64,000 nt of DNA from Bacteroidota bacterium (GTDB lineage Bacteria > Bacteroidota > Bacteroidia > Flavobacteriales > Weeksellaceae). Position numbers and translations under genes: made by a program. The DNA lies in contig JAEXBA010000056.1 in assembly GCA_023457935.1 (NCBI GenBank), positions 1 through 64,000 on the forward strand. The letters are read 5' to 3'. The notes beneath the pieces were generated by a model, which made no database searches, had not been told where the DNA came from, and worked only from the letters and a program-made list of their open reading frames with translations. Positions 25,577 to 34,701 of this stretch are shown here, piece by piece (positions within the stretch are counted from its first letter, which is position 1; every line of letters starts with the position of its first letter).

Positions 25577-25584
25577 CAAAGATA
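25577..25584 (-). promoter_or_regulatory. Promoter -7 box of SRP RNA
   Basis: On the minus strand TATCTTTG matches TAnnTTTG, with a TTTTG element 18 nt further upstream. The RNA start would fall a few bases downstream, consistent with the folded ends. Confidence 0.75.
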
Positions 25585-25647
25585 AGGCAAAAAATTCAAA
25601 TTCAAAATTCAAATTAAAAATTACGACCTAGAAAGTCGGTTTCAATA

Positions 25648-26229
25648 ATGACCAGAAATGTTTATGCAATTGGTTTTATGATATTTATCGTTATCATGGC
25701 GGCATTTTTCATCACCAATATTTTTTTCAGAGATATTAACTATTACAGAAATTCCATTACTTTAAGCGCGTTTTTGCTACCGTTTATTTTTGCAGTCGGC
25801 GCTTTTATCTCTGTCCGTTCCTACAGCAAATGGAAAAAGAAACTCAGTTTTAAGGAAGCGTACGGCCGTGCCTTTATCCCAATGTTTGTAGGCGGTCTGC
25901 TTTCTGTGGTCTCTATTTTTGTTTACATCAATTATTTCAGTAAAGATACCAAGGATCTGCTGAATCATCAGTACATCGAAAGTTTCCGTACTTCCCTGGA
26001 TGATGAATATTCAAAAGCAAAGAAAATTTTACGGCCCAATACTCCGGAAATGGAAGACCTTGAGAAAAAATACGCTGAATCCAAAGTAAGAATCGCCGAA
26101 AAGGAAAGCAAAAATGATGACATGTTTTCCGCGCAGTATTTTGGTTATGTTTTCGCTGGGTACTGTGCTTTTTTTCTGATTCTGTCGCTGTTCTTCGGAA
26201 GTTTTTTCAGAACCAGAAGTATTGAATAA
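25648..26229 (+). CDS. DUF4199-type membrane protein
   Basis: A 193-residue protein with four hydrophobic segments (about 5-25, 37-55, 72-92 and 165-185) and a charged loop between the third and fourth (YSKAKKILRPNTPEMEDLEKKY). The layout and the KKLSFKEAYGRAFIPMFVGG motif fit the DUF4199 family of the Bacteroidota. Function unknown. It is followed 16 bp later by a glycosyltransferase, with which it is often paired. Confidence 0.78.
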   Translation: MTRNVYAIGFMIFIVIMAAFFITNIFFRDINYYRNSITLSAFLLPFIFAVGAFISVRSYSKWKKKLSFKEAYGRAFIPMFVGGLLSVVSIFVYINYFSKDTKDLLNHQYIESFRTSLDDEYSKAKKILRPNTPEMEDLEKKYAESKVRIAEKESKNDDMFSAQYFGYVFAGYCAFFLILSLFFGSFFRTRSIE

Positions 26230-26245
26230 TTTTGTAGTACCTTAA

Positions 26246-27214
26246 ATGAACGCATTGAACCAACCCAACTTATCCATAGTAATTCCTTTGCTGAACGAAG
26301 AAGATTCACTGGAGGAACTTTTCAACCGAATTGATCAGGTCTGCAAATCCAGTCAGCTCTCTTACGAAATCTGGTTTGTAGACGACGGCAGTACCGATCT
26401 TTCCTGGAGCATCATTGAGAATATGAAAATCCAGCATCCGCAGATTCATGGAATTAAATTTTCCAGAAACTACGGTAAATCACAGGCGCTTCATGCTGCT
26501 TTTGAAAGGGCTAACGGTGATGTTGTAATTACCATGGATGCCGATCTGCAGGATTTCCCTGAAGAAATTCCGGAACTTTATGCAATGGTGAAAAATGAAG
26601 GATACGACATTGTTTCCGGATGGAAAAAGAAACGTTTCGACAATGTAATGACTAAAAACCTGCCTTCAAAACTGTTCAATTCTGCAGCAAGAAAGGTTTC
26701 CGGTGTTTCCCTTCACGATTTCAACTGTGGTTTGAAGGCCTATAAACATCAGGTTGTAAAATCCATTGATGTTTACGGCGATATGCACCGTTACATTCCG
26801 GTTTTGGCTGCGAATGCCGGCTTCAGAAACATTACGGAAAAACCGGTTCAGCATCAGGCAAGACCTTACGGAACATCAAAATTCGGAACCGAAAGATTTA
26901 TCCGCGGCTTCCTTGATTTAATTACACTTTGGTTTGTGAGCCGCTTCGGCGGAAGACCGATGCACTTTTTCGGCGCTGTGGGAACTTTGATGTTTATCGT
27001 GGGGTTTCTTTCGGCGTTATGGCTCGGAATATCAAAACTGATTGATGTTGCCAACGGTATTTACGGAAACATGATTGCCAATAATCCGTGGTTTTTTATT
27101 GCTCTAACAATGATGATTCTCGGAACGCTGCTTTTCATCGGCGGATTTTTGGGCGAACTGATTATCAGAACCAACCGCGAGCATAAAAATTATCATATTG
27201 AGGAAGTAATCTGA
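26246..27214 (+). CDS. Glycosyltransferase family 2 (DPM1/GtrB type) with two C-terminal membrane helices
   Basis: A 322-residue enzyme with a GT-A domain (LSIVIPLLNEEDSLEELF, WFVDDGSTD, VVITMDADLQDFPEEIPEL) and two membrane helices at the C-terminus (about 233-260 and 275-305). The DxD-like site is in MDADLQD. Such enzymes transfer a sugar from a nucleotide donor to polyprenyl phosphate for later glycosylation at the membrane. The window also holds GT-C-type proteins that use such donors. Confidence 0.9.
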   Translation: MNALNQPNLSIVIPLLNEEDSLEELFNRIDQVCKSSQLSYEIWFVDDGSTDLSWSIIENMKIQHPQIHGIKFSRNYGKSQALHAAFERANGDVVITMDADLQDFPEEIPELYAMVKNEGYDIVSGWKKKRFDNVMTKNLPSKLFNSAARKVSGVSLHDFNCGLKAYKHQVVKSIDVYGDMHRYIPVLAANAGFRNITEKPVQHQARPYGTSKFGTERFIRGFLDLITLWFVSRFGGRPMHFFGAVGTLMFIVGFLSALWLGISKLIDVANGIYGNMIANNPWFFIALTMMILGTLLFIGGFLGELIIRTNREHKNYHIEEVI

Positions 27215-27245
27215 TGTGAAAATGATTCAGTTTGAAAATTTGAAG

Positions 27246-27953
27246 ATGAAAAAAATAATATTCGTTTCTCTGTTTTTTATGTTGAATATGATTTCCTGCG
27301 GAAAAATTAAACCCGCCGGAAACATAGAATCCAGAGACGAAAAAGTAGAAGAGTTTGTCAATATCGATCTGAAAGGAAAATTTCGCATTTTTTTCATAAA
27401 AAGTGAAGACAATTTCGTGAACGTTGAGACGTACAAAAACATTCACGACAATCTTAAAATCAAGGTGTCAGACCGCACGCTTTCCATTTCAGAAAAACGT
27501 GAAACACAGAATGTTGATTTCTATAATATCACGCTTTACTCCAAGTACAGTCCGGAAAAAATATCGATCTCCGACTCTGTTGAAATGAACATTTCCGGAG
27601 CAATCCGTACCGATAATTTTCGTCTTAATCTGAAAAATAATGGTAAATTTATAGGGTCGGTAAATTCAAGAAGGGCAGAACTGGAGATGCTGAACACCAG
27701 CCGCGCCAATTTCAGCGGTTTTACCAAGGAAGCCGTTATTAAAATTGCCGATACAGCCAATCTTATTGCGCCTTACTGGGTTTTGGACAATCTGGAAATC
27801 GATTCCAGAAACGGAAATTATGCAGAAGTGAATGTGAAGGATACGATTAAAGGAAAAATCGGAAATACAGCAAAATTTCTGTACTACAATGATCCGATCC
27901 GGGCTTTTAAGATTGATAAAACAGCCAACGTTCAGAATAAAATTTTAGAATAA
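27246..27953 (+). CDS. GIN-domain (DUF2807) lipoprotein
   Basis: About 235 residues from MKKIIFVSLFFMLNMISCGK, a lipoprotein signal ending at Cys18. The body is a beta-rich repeat region (FVNIDLKGKFRIFFI, VETYKNIHDNLKIKV, ISDSVEMNISGAI) of the head GIN domain type, common in Bacteroidota outer surface proteins. Role unknown. It sits 12 bp before the phosphohexomutase gene. Confidence 0.75.
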   Translation: MKKIIFVSLFFMLNMISCGKIKPAGNIESRDEKVEEFVNIDLKGKFRIFFIKSEDNFVNVETYKNIHDNLKIKVSDRTLSISEKRETQNVDFYNITLYSKYSPEKISISDSVEMNISGAIRTDNFRLNLKNNGKFIGSVNSRRAELEMLNTSRANFSGFTKEAVIKIADTANLIAPYWVLDNLEIDSRNGNYAEVNVKDTIKGKIGNTAKFLYYNDPIRAFKIDKTANVQNKILE

Positions 27954-27965
27954 AAGATATACAAT

Positions 27966-29702
27966 ATGGAAACTACTGAAAACCTTACTCCGCTGGATAA
28001 AGCAAAAATTTGGCTGGGTGAAGGATTCGACGAAGAGACAAGAAATGCTGTAGAAATGCTCATCAAGTCCGGATCTGCTGATTTGGATGATTCCTTTTAC
28101 CGTGCGCTGGAATTCGGAACAGGCGGAATGCGCGGTGTGATGGGTGTTGGAACCAACCGTCTGAACAAATATACACTCGGACAGGCAACTCAGGGATTGG
28201 CAAACTATATCAAACAGCAGTTTCCAAATGAAGAAACAAAAGTGGCGATTGCCTACGACGTGAGAAACAATTCCAAAGAATTCGGAAAAATTGTGGCAGA
28301 TGTTTTAACAGCAAACGGAATCAGGGTTCTGCTGTTCAAAAATCACCGTCCGACGCCGGAACTTTCTTTCACGGTTCGCGACAAGAAATGTAACGCCGGA
28401 ATTGTACTGACGGCTTCCCATAATCCGCCGGAATACAACGGTTACAAGGTTTACTGGAATGACGGTGCACAAGTTGTTCCGCCACACGACGAAAATATTA
28501 TCAAAGAAGTATATTCCACACCTTTTGATCAGGTTAATTTCAACGGAAATGACGATCTGATTGAATGGATTGGTGAAGAACAGGACGATGTATATATTGA
28601 TGCCTGCATCGAAAATTCGCTTTATCAGAAAGATAAAACCGGTTACGATAATCTGAATATAGTTTTCACTTCCATCCACGGAACTACATATACAACAGTT
28701 CCTAAAGCTCTGGAAAAAGCCGGTTTCAAAAAAGTTGATCTCGTAAAAGAACAGATGATTCCGAGCGGGAATTTTCCAACGGTAGAATCTCCGAATCCTG
28801 AAGAACCTGCCGCTTTGGAAATGGCGATGGACCTTGCCAGAATTACGAACGGTGATATCGTTATCGGAACCGATCCGGACGGCGACCGTTTGGGAATTGC
28901 AGTCAGAAATCTTGACGGAGAAATGCAGCTTTTGAACGGAAATCAGTGTAACACAATTCTAACGTATTACATTTTGGATCAGTGGAAAAAAGCCGGAAAA
29001 ATCACCGGAAAAGAATTCATTGGTTCTACGATAGTAACTTCTGATATTTTCTTTGATATTGCTGATAAATTCGGTGTTGAATGTAAATCCGGTTTAACCG
29101 GTTTCAAATGGATCGGTAAAATGATCCGCGATGTAGAAGGCGTTGAAAAATTTGTTTGCGGCGGCGAAGAATCTTTCGGATTTATGACCGGAGATTTCGT
29201 TCGTGATAAAGATTCCTGCGGTTCTATTCTTCTTGCGTGTGAAATTGCGGCCTGGTGCAAAGCGAACGGAAGTTCAATATTCCGGTACATGATTGATATT
29301 TACAAGGAAACCGGAATGTATTATGAAGGTTTGATCAACGTTGTAAGAAAAGGCAGGGAAGGCGCAGAGGAAATTCTGCAGATGATGAAGGATTTCCGCG
29401 AAAATCCTCCGAAAGAAATCGCTGGCTCTCCGGTTGCTGAAATCCGCGACTATAAAGAGCAGACGAAAACTTTGGTTTCATCGGATAAGAAAGAAACCAT
29501 GGACGAAATTCCAAAGTCCAACGTTTTAATTTATTACACCGAAGACGGAACAAAGGTGTGCGTGCGTCCTTCCGGAACAGAGCCGAAAATCAAGTTTTAT
29601 GTTTCCGTGAAAGATTCCATCAGCTCTGAAAATGAGTTTAAAGAAAAACTGACTTCTCTGGGCGAAAAAATTAACCGCGTTAAAACCGATCTTAATTTAT
29701 AG
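27966..29702 (+). CDS. Phospho-sugar mutase (phosphoglucomutase/phosphomannomutase family)
   Basis: A 578-residue alpha-D-phosphohexomutase. The phosphoserine is Ser151 in TASHNPPEYNG, the metal site is Asp303-Pro-Asp305-Gly-Asp307, the sugar loop is CGGEESFGF, and the phosphate loop near the end is RPSGTEPKIKFY. It interconverts hexose 1- and 6-phosphates for glycolysis and cell wall sugars. The length fits the larger bacterial PGM type. It ends in a strong terminator. Confidence 0.93.
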   Translation: METTENLTPLDKAKIWLGEGFDEETRNAVEMLIKSGSADLDDSFYRALEFGTGGMRGVMGVGTNRLNKYTLGQATQGLANYIKQQFPNEETKVAIAYDVRNNSKEFGKIVADVLTANGIRVLLFKNHRPTPELSFTVRDKKCNAGIVLTASHNPPEYNGYKVYWNDGAQVVPPHDENIIKEVYSTPFDQVNFNGNDDLIEWIGEEQDDVYIDACIENSLYQKDKTGYDNLNIVFTSIHGTTYTTVPKALEKAGFKKVDLVKEQMIPSGNFPTVESPNPEEPAALEMAMDLARITNGDIVIGTDPDGDRLGIAVRNLDGEMQLLNGNQCNTILTYYILDQWKKAGKITGKEFIGSTIVTSDIFFDIADKFGVECKSGLTGFKWIGKMIRDVEGVEKFVCGGEESFGFMTGDFVRDKDSCGSILLACEIAAWCKANGSSIFRYMIDIYKETGMYYEGLINVVRKGREGAEEILQMMKDFRENPPKEIAGSPVAEIRDYKEQTKTLVSSDKKETMDEIPKSNVLIYYTEDGTKVCVRPSGTEPKIKFYVSVKDSISSENEFKEKLTSLGEKINRVKTDLNL

Positions 29703-29723
29703 AAACCATCAACTTTGAAATAA

Positions 29724-29754
29724 ACGGCTGCAGCTTTTGCAGTCGTTTTTTTTT
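29724..29754 (+). terminator. Terminator of the phospho-sugar mutase gene
   Basis: Nine-base-pair stem (29724-29732 with 29738-29746) followed by a run of T residues. Confidence 0.85.
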
Positions 29755-29822
29755 GACGAAAAATAAACAGCGATACTGGAAATATATTTGTATTTTTCCG
29801 TCATAAAAACACAAATCTTATC

Positions 29823-30557
29823 TTGAATTTCCTGCAGGAAACATACTTGCTGATTTTTTCTCAATGGTATTTTACCATGGGTTTTTTCTTCTTTTTTTTT
29901 GCCGCAATGTATTTAGTTGGAGCTTTCCTAACCGAATTTTTTATTAAAAAACTGTCAGCAAAAGGTAAACTCGTGGAAATTAATCACGCCTTGAAGCCAA
30001 ATCAGAAACGGGATGAAATTTTGCGGTCTCTAACTTCAGTTTTTGTGTTTTCTTTACAGGCAATTCCGTTGCAGTGGCTTATTTCCAAAGGTTTTTTTGA
30101 AATCGGACTGAATAATTTTGCTGATATTTTGTGGCAGATTCCGGTTCTTTTTGTTTGGAACGAAATTCATTTTTATATTATTCACCGGTTGCTTCATCAA
30201 AAATGGCTGTTCAAAAACGTGCATTTTGTTCATCATCTTTCCAAGGAACCCACTGCTTTTTCAGTGTTCAGTTTTCACTGGATCGAAGCTTTTTTACTCG
30301 GAACGGTAATTTTTTTCCCACTGATTTTTTTCAAACTGAATATTTTTGCAGCATTAAGTTTACCGGTTTTCAGTATTGTTCTCAATTTTATCGGCCACAG
30401 CAATCACGACCGTTACTGGATTGGTCATGAAGACGAAATCAAACACTTTTCTTTCCGACACAGCATGCATCACAAGTGGAGCAGAGGAAACTTTGGTTTT
30501 ATGCTGCCTTTTCTCGACCAGATTTTTAATACATCTTTACCCAAAAACAAAAATTGA
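29823..30557 (+). CDS. Fatty acid hydroxylase / sterol desaturase family membrane protein
   Basis: A 244-residue diiron membrane enzyme with the histidine boxes His121-RLL-His125, His134-xx-His137-His138, His192-SN-His195-Asp and His213-SM-His216-His217, all expected iron ligands. Membrane segments are at about 18-40, 70-90, 100-120 and 158-190. Such enzymes hydroxylate or desaturate lipids with O2. It starts at TTG, and its stop overlaps the ATG of the ketosynthase fusion (TGATG), so the two are translationally coupled. The substrate is unknown. Confidence 0.88.
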   Translation: MNFLQETYLLIFSQWYFTMGFFFFFFAAMYLVGAFLTEFFIKKLSAKGKLVEINHALKPNQKRDEILRSLTSVFVFSLQAIPLQWLISKGFFEIGLNNFADILWQIPVLFVWNEIHFYIIHRLLHQKWLFKNVHFVHHLSKEPTAFSVFSFHWIEAFLLGTVIFFPLIFFKLNIFAALSLPVFSIVLNFIGHSNHDRYWIGHEDEIKHFSFRHSMHHKWSRGNFGFMLPFLDQIFNTSLPKNKN

Positions 30558-32437
30558 TGGAGTTTCAAAATGTTTATATCACCGCAATTGGAAAATATCT
30601 TCCGGGAAATCCGGTTTCCAATGACGAAATTGAGGATTATCTGGGTTTGATTGCCGGAAAATCTTCGCGTTCCAAAACAAGAATGCTGCAGCAAAACGGA
30701 ATTGTTCAGCGCTATTACGCTTTGGATAAAGAACAGAATTCCACCGAATCTGCTGCCGGAATGGCGGCAAAAGCGATAAAAGAGTGCCTCCAAAAAGCAA
30801 AATTTCAGAAAGAAGATGTGGAACTGCTTTCGGCGGCAACTACGCAAAGTGATCTTCCTGTTCCGGGTTTTGCGAGTATGGTGCATGCAGAATCGCAGCT
30901 TTCAGTTTGTGAAATTGCGAGTCATCAAAGTGTGTGTTCATCGGGAATTATGGCACTGAAAAATGCTTTTCTTCATGTGAAATCAGGCGAAGTTAACAAT
31001 GCTGTGGTTTGCGCCGGTGAATTTCCGAGCAGAATGTTTAAATCGAAAAGGTTCGATAATCAGAAAGACATTGCTGAAAAAGGTTTACCCCTTGAAACCG
31101 ACTTTCTCAGATGGATGCTTTCGGACGGTGGTGGTTCGTTTTTGCTTCAGAATCATCCTTCAAAACACCATTTCAGTTTTAAGATTGAATGGATTGATGT
31201 GCGTTCATTTGCTCATCAGTTTGAACCCTGCATGTACGCGGGAATGAATAAAAATGCCGACGGTTCGGCAGGAAAAAGCTGGATGGATTATGACAGTTTC
31301 AGCGATGCTGATTCGCACGGCGCCATCAATCTTAAGCAGGATCTGCGCTTGGTGAATCATACTGTAAGTCTGGGCGTTCAGCATTTTTTTAATCTTATTG
31401 ATGAAGGTAAAATAAATCCGGAAACGATGAGTTGGCTGGTTTGCCATTATTCTTCGGAGTACTTTAAAAAACCGATTCTTGATCTGCTGGAAAAGGGCGG
31501 TTTGAGAATTCCTGAAGAACAGTGGTTCACAAATCTTCACACAAAAGGAAATACCGGTGCAGCATCTGTTTTTATTATGCTTGAAGAGCTTCTGTACGAA
31601 AAAGAACTGAAGCACGGACAGGAAATTATCTGCATGGTTCCGGAAAGTGGCCGTTTTATCACCACTTTTATGAAGCTTACCGTTATTGAAGCTTCTGAAA
31701 AGCAGAAAAGTATCAGCATAAGCCTGGACGATGAAATTCTCGCTCCGGAAATTCGTACCGAAAACAAACCTGTTCAGGAAGCTTTGGTTCGTAATCTTAC
31801 TTCAGTTTGGGTTGATTTTGAAACAGAACTGCGCCAGGTTCCGTTCATTCAGAAAATATACAGCGGAACACTTACACTTGCTGAATACCGCGAATTTTTG
31901 CTGAATCTCCGCCAACAGGTGATTGACGGTTCGCAATGGATTGCGCGCGCCGCATCCAATGTAAGTATGGACTATTTTGATGTGCGTTCCTCATTTATAT
32001 CACATTCCAGCGATGAACACCGTGATTATCAGATTCTTGAGAAAAATTATGTAAACTGTGGCGGCACAAGAGATGATCTTTACCGCACTCCTAAAAATGT
32101 TGGAAGTGAAGCTTTAAGTGCCTTTATGTTTCACCGTGCAAGCCAGCCCAATCCGTTTGATTTGCTTGGCGGTATGTTTATTATTGAAGGTTTGGGAAAC
32201 CGCATCGCGGGGAATTGGGGCAGAGCTATTAAAGAACAGCTTAGCCTAAATGAAGATCAGGTTTCTTTTTTCACGTATCATGAAACCAGCGACAGCAATG
32301 AAAGCCATTTTTTGAGGTTTGAAAATGCTGTGAATTCGGAACTTTTAACGCAGGAACTGGCGGATAAAATTGTGAAAACAGCTAAAGTGGTTGCCAAACT
32401 TTATCTGATGCAGCTACGGGAAATAGGAAATTACTAA
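30557..32437 (+). CDS. Ketosynthase III-like domain fused to haem-oxygenase-like (putative diiron) domain
   Basis: A 626-residue fusion. The first 375 residues are a FabH-like thiolase fold with a complete catalytic set: Cys127 in HQSVCSSGIMALK, His297 in WLVCHYSS and Asn332 in TKGNTGAAS. The last 220 residues resemble the all-helical haem-oxygenase-like family, with candidate metal residues Glu487-His488 (SSDEHRDY), Glu544 (MFIIEGLGNR) and His575, Asp579, His584 (FTYHETSDSNESHF). It is coupled to the hydroxylase gene upstream and followed by an unknown gene. A role in making a modified lipid is an inference. Confidence 0.82.
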   Translation: MEFQNVYITAIGKYLPGNPVSNDEIEDYLGLIAGKSSRSKTRMLQQNGIVQRYYALDKEQNSTESAAGMAAKAIKECLQKAKFQKEDVELLSAATTQSDLPVPGFASMVHAESQLSVCEIASHQSVCSSGIMALKNAFLHVKSGEVNNAVVCAGEFPSRMFKSKRFDNQKDIAEKGLPLETDFLRWMLSDGGGSFLLQNHPSKHHFSFKIEWIDVRSFAHQFEPCMYAGMNKNADGSAGKSWMDYDSFSDADSHGAINLKQDLRLVNHTVSLGVQHFFNLIDEGKINPETMSWLVCHYSSEYFKKPILDLLEKGGLRIPEEQWFTNLHTKGNTGAASVFIMLEELLYEKELKHGQEIICMVPESGRFITTFMKLTVIEASEKQKSISISLDDEILAPEIRTENKPVQEALVRNLTSVWVDFETELRQVPFIQKIYSGTLTLAEYREFLLNLRQQVIDGSQWIARAASNVSMDYFDVRSSFISHSSDEHRDYQILEKNYVNCGGTRDDLYRTPKNVGSEALSAFMFHRASQPNPFDLLGGMFIIEGLGNRIAGNWGRAIKEQLSLNEDQVSFFTYHETSDSNESHFLRFENAVNSELLTQELADKIVKTAKVVAKLYLMQLREIGNY

Positions 32438-32448
32438 ACAGAAAAACC

Positions 32449-33336
32449 ATGTTACACACCGCAGAATATTTCGAAAATCTTAAAAATAACCCTCGTGATC
32501 CCAATCACTGGCACGCCCTTTTTCTGGACAGCAGTATTCCGTTCAGTCCTGATGCAAAAGCAGCATTTCTGTATGATTCAGGTCGGAAAAGTAAGCAGTT
32601 TTTGCTGCCTGTAATCCGTGTTTTGGCCCGTTTTGCGATAATTATGCTGCAACTGATGAAAATTCTTATTCCGAATATTATCAATGCGCCCAAAACGCTT
32701 CACAAAACGCTTTATATGGGCATGAAATATTTCATTACACCGGAAGCCAATTTTGTGATTTTACGGCATTTTTACCTGGGTTCGGAAGTGTTGAGATTTA
32801 TCAAAGACAATGTAAAAGGCGCTGAAGATATTCCGATGAACCCTTTAAAACCACTCAATCTGGAACCGGTAAAGAACAATCTGTTTCTGGATCACGATCT
32901 TAATCTTTACAATTTCATTATCAATCTGAATTCTTCCCTGAAAGAAAAAAATATGAAAGTGGAATACATCGCTCAGCCCGATTTTTCTGCCATTACTACA
33001 GGAAAAATTCCTTTTGACGAATTTAGGGATGGTTTTACGAATTTTCTGGATCTCGCAAGTGCCATTGAAATTTTCACTCCGGTTTATCAGTTTTTTCTTA
33101 CCGACAATGATTTCTGGCGCGCATCAAATTCACTCCAGCTGGACGAAGTAATCGGGGTTTATGCAGCAACCATTCTGAACTGCCCTGAAAAACTGATAGC
33201 GCTGAACAACAAGCATCCCATGGTTCCGTTACCTACTTATGGCGCGGCTTTCCGGCTTATTCTTCACGGACTTTCCACTGAAGTTCTGCACGCACTTTTG
33301 GTGGAGGAGAAGAAAAGACAGAGCGGAGAATTGTAG
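32449..33336 (+). CDS. Unknown protein of the ketosynthase-fusion operon
   Basis: A 295-residue protein that I cannot assign to a named family. It has one or two hydrophobic stretches near residues 45-75 (LLPVIRVLARFAIIMLQLMKILIPNI), then an alpha-helical body with NFVILRHFYLGSEVLRFI and a C-terminal helical part. There is no signal peptide. It begins 11 bp after the fusion gene and is surely in its operon, so it likely serves the same pathway, perhaps as a membrane-associated partner. Confidence 0.78.
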   Translation: MLHTAEYFENLKNNPRDPNHWHALFLDSSIPFSPDAKAAFLYDSGRKSKQFLLPVIRVLARFAIIMLQLMKILIPNIINAPKTLHKTLYMGMKYFITPEANFVILRHFYLGSEVLRFIKDNVKGAEDIPMNPLKPLNLEPVKNNLFLDHDLNLYNFIINLNSSLKEKNMKVEYIAQPDFSAITTGKIPFDEFRDGFTNFLDLASAIEIFTPVYQFFLTDNDFWRASNSLQLDEVIGVYAATILNCPEKLIALNNKHPMVPLPTYGAAFRLILHGLSTEVLHALLVEEKKRQSGEL

Positions 33337-33379
33337 TTTTATTAACCTGCTTTCAATTTCAAACTCGCTTAAATTTCCG

Positions 33380-33387
33380 TAAATTTG
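33380..33387 (+). promoter_or_regulatory. Promoter -7 box before the aminotransferase
   Basis: TAAATTTG matches TAnnTTTG, 56 bp before the ATG. A 6-bp hairpin follows in the leader (33402-33421). The aminotransferase is therefore probably separate from the ketosynthase operon. Confidence 0.5.
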
Positions 33388-33443
33388 AAGAAATAATCCT
33401 GAAGACCTCTTTCCGTCTTCAAAAATTACATCTCAAATAAGAA

Positions 33444-34697
33444 ATGAAAGTATCCAAACTCGCAGCCAACCTGATTGGTTCAGAAATCATCAAAATCGGA
33501 AATGAAGTAAACGACCTTAAAGCAAAAGGTGCCGAAATTGCAAACCTTACTATTGGCGATCTTAATTCCAAGATTTATCCAATTCCAACACAGCTGAAAG
33601 AAGGCGTTCAGAATGCATACAAAAATGATTTAACCAATTATCCGCCGGCAAACGGACTGCTTTCCCTCAGAAAATCGGTATCTGAAGACCTAAAAAAAAG
33701 ATGGAATCTAGATTATTCTTCTGATGACATTTTAATTGCGGGCGGTTCCAGACCGTTGATTTACGCCACTTTCAGAACCATTGTGGATGAAGACGACAAA
33801 GTGATTTATCCGACGCCTTCGTGGAACAACAATCACTACGCGTACCTGAATTCTGCACAGAAAATTGAGGTGGAAACTTCCCAGAAAAATAATTTCTTAC
33901 CTACAGCCGAAGAACTGAAACCTCATTTGAAAGGCGCGGTTCTGCTGGCATTATGTTCGCCGCTTAATCCTACAGGAACGATGTTTACAAAGGATCAGCT
34001 GAAGGAAATCTGCGAACTGATTGTGGAAGAAAACAAAAACAGAGCAGAAGATGAAAAACCGCTGTATCTGATGTACGACCAGATTTATGCGCTGCTGACC
34101 TTTGATGAAGAGCATTTCAATCCGGTTTCACTTGTTCCGGAAATGAAGGATTATACCATTTTTATTGACGGAATTTCCAAATGTTTTGCAGCAACCGGTG
34201 TACGTGTTGGCTGGAGTTTCGGTCCGTCTGAAATTATGAATAAAATGAAAGCGCTTCTTGGCCATATTGGTGCGTGGGCGCCAAAACCGGAGCAGGAAGC
34301 CGTTGCGCAGTATCTTCAGAATACCGAAGATGTGGACACTTTTGTAAATGATTTTAAGGGAAGTCTGAGAAACAGTCTGCAGGCGCTGCATGAAGGCATT
34401 CAGGATATGAAATCCCGCGGCTTTGAGGTGGAAAGCATTAAACCGATGGGTGCTATGTATCTTACTGTTTCCCTCGACTATATCGGAAAAAACAAACCGG
34501 ACGGACAGATGATTGCCGACAGTTCCGACCTTGTTTTCTATCTGATCAATGAAGCAGGTGTTGCTTTGGTGCCATTTTCAGCATTTGGAAATTCAAGAAA
34601 TATGCCTTGGTTCCGTGCTTCGGTTGGCGGTTTGAGTTTACAGGAAGTGAAAGAGCTTTTTCCGCGACTGGAATCTGCATTATCAAGACTTTCATAA
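33444..34697 (+). CDS. PLP-dependent class I aminotransferase
   Basis: A 417-residue fold-type I enzyme. PLP-binding features are NPTGT (about 175-179), Asp212 in LMYDQIYALL, the Schiff-base Lys246 in FIDGISKCFAATGVRVGW, and a C-terminal Arg in MPWFRASVGG. It resembles aspartate aminotransferases of the AspC/AatA subgroup. Substrate not resolved. It is the last intact gene before the decayed four-helix-bundle locus. Confidence 0.9.
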   Translation: MKVSKLAANLIGSEIIKIGNEVNDLKAKGAEIANLTIGDLNSKIYPIPTQLKEGVQNAYKNDLTNYPPANGLLSLRKSVSEDLKKRWNLDYSSDDILIAGGSRPLIYATFRTIVDEDDKVIYPTPSWNNNHYAYLNSAQKIEVETSQKNNFLPTAEELKPHLKGAVLLALCSPLNPTGTMFTKDQLKEICELIVEENKNRAEDEKPLYLMYDQIYALLTFDEEHFNPVSLVPEMKDYTIFIDGISKCFAATGVRVGWSFGPSEIMNKMKALLGHIGAWAPKPEQEAVAQYLQNTEDVDTFVNDFKGSLRNSLQALHEGIQDMKSRGFEVESIKPMGAMYLTVSLDYIGKNKPDGQMIADSSDLVFYLINEAGVALVPFSAFGNSRNMPWFRASVGGLSLQEVKELFPRLESALSRLS

Positions 34698-34701
34698 CCT
34701 A

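Noticed and set aside
33402..33421. Attenuator hairpin before the aminotransferase
   Set aside because: A 6-bp stem without a T-tract or a leader peptide is too weak to support the claim.
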